Positions 60,000-64,000 of a DNA stretch of 64,000 nucleotides are shown here, one piece after another. Each line of letters begins with the position of its first letter. Positions within the stretch are counted from its first letter, which is position 1. Both the position numbers and the translations under genes were made by a program. Source of the DNA: Augochlora pura (lineage: Eukaryota > Arthropoda > Insecta > Hymenoptera > Halictidae); NCBI RefSeq assembly GCF_028453695.1, contig NC_135772.1:13516001-13580000 (forward strand), given 5' to 3'. Under the pieces are notes generated by a model, which was given only the letters and a program-made list of their open reading frames with translations, was not told the DNA's origin and searched no databases.

Positions 60000-62640
60000 G
60001 AGATCAAAACTACCCTTAATTTAGCACGGTCGCCTACGGTCGAGATGAAAAGAAAAATCTCACCGGTCATCCTGGGTGACAGTGATGTCGGGAGGAGTCG
60101 CAGAAGGCGAGGCACCGTCTGGAGCATCCAGTTTGCCGGCTGTTTCCTCGGGCTCCGTGACTTGAAATTCGACCTCGGACACCGCGCGCGCGCGCGCTCA
60201 GGGAACCCACGTTTCGTACGGTACAGAACCGCGAGCCTCACGGCGAACGCATCGCAGACGTGTCCCGGTTTATCCTTGTGGAAAGCTCGCCGGTGCTCGA
60301 TCGCCACCGAGATCCAACTGTACGGTGCACCAATTCGCACGGATGAAAACCAGCAGGCTTGACTTGGCAAGCCGATATCTTTTCACTGTTTCTATTCCTC
60401 GTTCAGCGTTCTCGCCTCGACGCGGTACTTTCGAACATTCCCACGCCACTTTCACCGTCCGAATCCGTCCGCCAGAGTCCCCGCGAACCAGTGCTCTTTC
60501 CCCAAACGATCTCCTACCCGCTCCTGTCTCCGACCTCCGCGAACGACCGAAACCAGCCGCCTATTATTTCGACGAATCTCGCGCGACTCCTGGTCCACCG
60601 GAGTCGATCGTCACGTGTCCGGAACGCGACTGTCGTCAACCTTCGAGGATCGTAGCCCGTCCTTTTCGCCGAGTGACACGACGTGTCGCGTCTCGCCGCT
60701 CTCCGAGCTGGCCTCCTCCCTCGCCGACTGGTAGACCGTTAGCCTCGATTATTAGATTTATTACGGAACAGCCTGCTCCCTCTGAGACTCGGCTTGCTTC
60801 TTAGGTGAAAGCGAATGGCAATTACCCGTGCAGCAGCGTAGGCAACGCGGCTCCTATAGTTTGTCCTCGAGCGGATCGCGCGCCTCCGTAAACAGAGCCG
60901 GGAGAGAAGCGGCTCTTCTCGTTCGTACTCCGGATCGGAAACCGATCGCCGGTGCCGGGTCGCCGAAAAAAAGAACAGCCGGATGGTTAAAACGGGCTTA
61001 GGCGGTGGCCGATGGTTACACGGCCACGGGTCACTGGTCCCAGGATTTCGGGACCTTGTACTCGCGAAACGAGTTCCTCGAGTCGCGCTGATCCGCGCTA
61101 CTTTTTTCGTCGCTGCGCCTCGGGGAACGTCCGAAGGCCTGGGTCCCTCCGGATTGCACTTCTTGAAAGAGCGTTCGGCGACCGATGCCTTTCCTCCTCT
61201 GCAGCAATCTTCTTCGTTAGAACCGTCCGAGACGAGCGTTGCTTGTCTCGATCTTCTTCGCAAGTTCGAATTACTGAGAATTTTTTTTCGCGTAACGGGA
61301 CACCGAATCAAGCCCAGCTGCGAATCGGTCGATGGTGATCAAAGAGCAACGGTGATCTATCGTGTATCCTTGAAAGGAATACTTCGATGGAGGTCGTTCC
61401 TTGATAATATCCAATACGATTCTCCGTCGTCGACAATGCACCGATACAATCGGTCGAACTCGGCGACAACAGGTTTACGATCGGTTTCTTTACACTGCCA
61501 GCCTCTCGTTAGAACGGCCGGTTCGTCAGCCGTTCCGTGCCGGGTTCGGAACACTTCACTCACTTCTCGACTTCGAGTTGCCTGAACACGTCTTCTCGTA
61601 CGTTTTAGACAATGCGTAGATCCAGCTGCGAACAGCGAAGAAAACGACGGAGCTCGGCGACGGTGTCTCGGCTTCCGATGTTCAGCGTATCGAGCACATG
61701 GGTCGAATGCGTCGCCGCGGAGCCTGTTTTCCGACTACGGAGGCACGTAGTTTTCCGAGAGAGGAGCGTCGTCGTCGTCGCTGACGGTCAACCGTGAACG
61801 TGTGCGGGATGACGTCACCGGGCACGTAGCTGCGAGGAAACTTCAGCCGACGAGAGAGGTCCAAGGGTTCTCGCGCTCGCCCTCGCAATGTTGCTCGCGG
61901 TGTGTGTTCTCGAGTGGTGCGAAAAAGGGAATCGTCGCGGCTAGAGGGGCGGAGGGCGGGTGGCGCGCACGTGCAGTGCCGGAACGGCCACGTTCTTTTC
62001 TTTCTTATCCCGAAAATCGATCGTTAAGACACGCTGCATCGAATGACACACCGGGGTGGACGCGTGCACGAGTGACCACCGACACCATAAACACTGACAC
62101 GTTCTCACGTACACGTAGAGACAGAATAGGGTGAGACGACAGAGATACAGAGAGGGATAGAGAGACGGAGAGACAGAGAGAGTGAGAGAGAGTAAGAGAG
62201 AGAGAGGGGAGAGACACGCACGTAGACAGAAGCGACACCCGTTGACTCGGTTGTCCCGTGTCAGCCGATCGAGTTAGCCTGAATCGAAGCCGACAGCGTT
62301 TCGCGGACGCCTCCACATTCTCCCAGGAACGATTCCTTCGGTTTCCTGGAGGAGAGAGAGGCCGTGCGGATGGGAATCGCCGGGATTGGAATGCGACTCG
62401 CGGGTGCAGCCGGGTATTAATCGCAACACTCGCCAACCGCCACGATATACTCGAGGAGACTGGAGTCTCTCTCTGTAGGTGAGGCCCCCCCTTCTTTCTC
62501 TCTTGTACTCTTTCAGTGTCGTAGCCAGTGGTTCCTGGCCACCGGCGCTCCCCCGGATCACGTGCCACGGTGTCCGGTGTTGCTCGAATCGTTTTCAAAG
62601 CGCGCTTTCGGTAAAACTAGCTATCGTTCGTCGCTTCTCA
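60000..62640 (+). promoter_or_regulatory. Large CpG-rich block, candidate promoter / untranslated first exon
   Basis: About 2.6 kb of GC-rich, CpG-dense DNA, the longest such block here, with a sharp drop to AT-rich DNA on both sides. Frames up to 200 codons (60,983-61,585, +) and 197 codons (62,005-62,598, -) overlap frames on the opposite strand and have no domains. A (CG)n run lies at 60,183-60,196 and an AG-rich run at 62,131-62,216. CTGTAG|GTGAGG puts a good splice-donor match at 62,479-62,480 on the + strand, near the right edge. The pattern fits a CpG-rich 5' untranslated exon of a gene to the right, but it is only an inference. Strand is assigned from the donor match alone. Confidence 0.3.
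62131..62216. repeat. AG-rich simple repeat
   Basis: Imperfect GAGA repeats. GAGA-type tracts are common near insect promoters, but this could equally be a plain microsatellite. Confidence 0.8.
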
Positions 62641-64000
62641 GGATGTAAAACGTTATCGTCGATTTTGTTACGATCTAGAACCGTTATTGTTGTATATTTA
62701 TACTGGGGCAGATGACGCAATTTTCGTTTAGAATTGAAAACGTATAAATGAAGGAAAGTGTTATGTAGAAATCGATATCAGATTGAGGAGAGGATTTATG
62801 TGTAAACTAACAAGCTATAACTATAACTATATTCGAATGAATATATTTTAACAGCTGATTGTTGAACAGTATTTATGTGAGCGAATTTATAATGAACAAT
62901 GTTGGAAAACGTGAGTTTGCTGTTTTACATCCATTCTCGTAATTATTTTTTTATTCTATTGTTTGTGCTAGTGTTCCAAGATGGGGTTACAATTAAACAG
63001 TATTCTATTATAGGTGACTTTATCTTATTCGATGCGGTTCACGGTGTTCATATTCATTTCGGCCAGAATTCATGAAAATAATCGCGGACGGAATTATTGG
63101 AGCAGCTGGTTTTTAATCGCGCAAGGGCGAGAGAGAAATCTCTTTCTTGTCGTATTTATTCTGAAAAGTTTTAAAATTCTTTTCATTTTTCTACCGTTTT
63201 AAAACCGTACATTTCTTTATTAATGCATTATATGGTAATTTATTTATTCTGTGTTACCACATAGAATATAGGCATTTTGGTGAATAAATTAGCAATAATA
63301 GAATTACCGCGGCTGAAAACTATTAATACACAGAATATCTATTAATAGATCTAAAAGAAACCTTTTAATTTTTATTATTTTTGGCTGGTTTACAACAAAT
63401 ACTAGTAGTTGCATCCTACGGTAACGTGATTTATAAAATGGCACATAGGTAACGTTGAAATGTGTGCCATCCTTATCTTCGCCGGTCACTCCAATGCAAT
63501 CCTGTATAAGACACTGCACTCTAGTAATGAATTTCTTATCCTATTTTATGATTTTTATCCTATTTCCAACCGGGTAAAATCGTTCGCGGTATTGATTTTC
63601 AATTTACGTGAACTAGTTCCTGGAAGATAAATTTACGTTGGATTCAATGCCCTGTGCTCACATTTAGTTTCATCCTTTACCTATGACGTATGGCACGTTT
63701 CAATTAATCCATAAGTTTTACATGCATGAACTCTGTACTCTGATCGAATAGTTCGTAAACGTTGTAATATTTCATTAGTAATAGACAATTATAATTAAAT
63801 GTCATAGCAAATGTCACATGTTACTAGACTTGCGGATTTTATGTATTTATGACGAAAATGTATAGCCGAAATATTAAATTAAAAACGCGCATGAAGAAAT
63901 TAATAATATTGTTACAATATTTTCCATTCACTAAAATAATTAAAACAAAACGTTTATTTTAATATAGCATAAAATTCAACTACAACATCGTTTGAAAAAA
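62641..64000. other. AT-rich non-coding stretch to the window end
   Basis: Stop-dense AT-rich DNA. Frames of 62-71 codons have no family. It might be the start of an intron if the donor match at 62,479 is real. Confidence 0.35.

Noticed and set aside
60983..61585. 200-codon open frame on the + strand, the longest in the window
   Set aside because: It lies in CpG-dense DNA where opposite-strand frames are also open, has no recognisable domain, and its composition (Arg, Ser, Leu, Pro) follows the base composition.

Overview
The window looks like nuclear DNA from an arthropod, most probably a hymenopteran insect and perhaps a bee. AT-rich stretches with no open frames alternate every few kb with short CpG-rich blocks that are not CpG-depleted. 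The recognisable mobile elements (mariner with DD34D spacing, TTAA-flanked piggyBac-type miniature elements, a LINE 3' end) and a nuclear copy of an AT-rich mitochondrial small-subunit rRNA fit this. The organism call is inference; no host protein-coding gene in the window fixes the taxon.

I found no intact host gene. None of the open frames of 60-200 codons shows a recognisable domain. They are frames within CpG-rich blocks, frames through simple repeats, or frames through inverted repeats. The window is best read as intergenic or intronic DNA. The CpG-rich block at about 60.0-62.6 kb, which ends near a good splice-donor match on the + strand, is the best candidate for a promoter or untranslated first exon of a gene lying to the right.

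Layout. 1-18,975: non-coding DNA with CpG-rich blocks, a palindromic foldback at 9.5 kb, a piggyBac-type miniature element at 9.8 kb, and several homopolymers and microsatellites. 18,976-24,029: a 4,454-bp contig bounded by a 100-N and a 500-N gap. It is near-identical along its whole length to 53,656-58,119, which is continuous sequence, so it is most likely an allelic contig placed twice. 24,030-33,300: AT-rich DNA with four more piggyBac-type miniature elements and a second TTAA-type family. 33,400-33,822: a dead mariner transposase. 35.4-40.5 kb: degenerate tandem repeats, a LINE 3' end and a 13-unit 20-bp minisatellite. 43.9-47.3 kb: a 154-bp tandem duplication, then about 3 kb bounded by inverted repeats that contains a mitochondrial 12S rRNA insertion. 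49.8-53.3 kb: another piggyBac-type element, then a 411-bp long-TIR miniature element beside a 576-bp foldback. 53.7-58.1 kb: the second copy of the duplicated segment. 58.1-64 kb: AT-rich DNA around the large CpG-rich block.

There is no gene system acting together here. The biological content is repeat and transposon history, organelle-to-nucleus DNA transfer, a probable assembly duplication, and weak promoter-like signals. I saw no convincing new multi-gene system.
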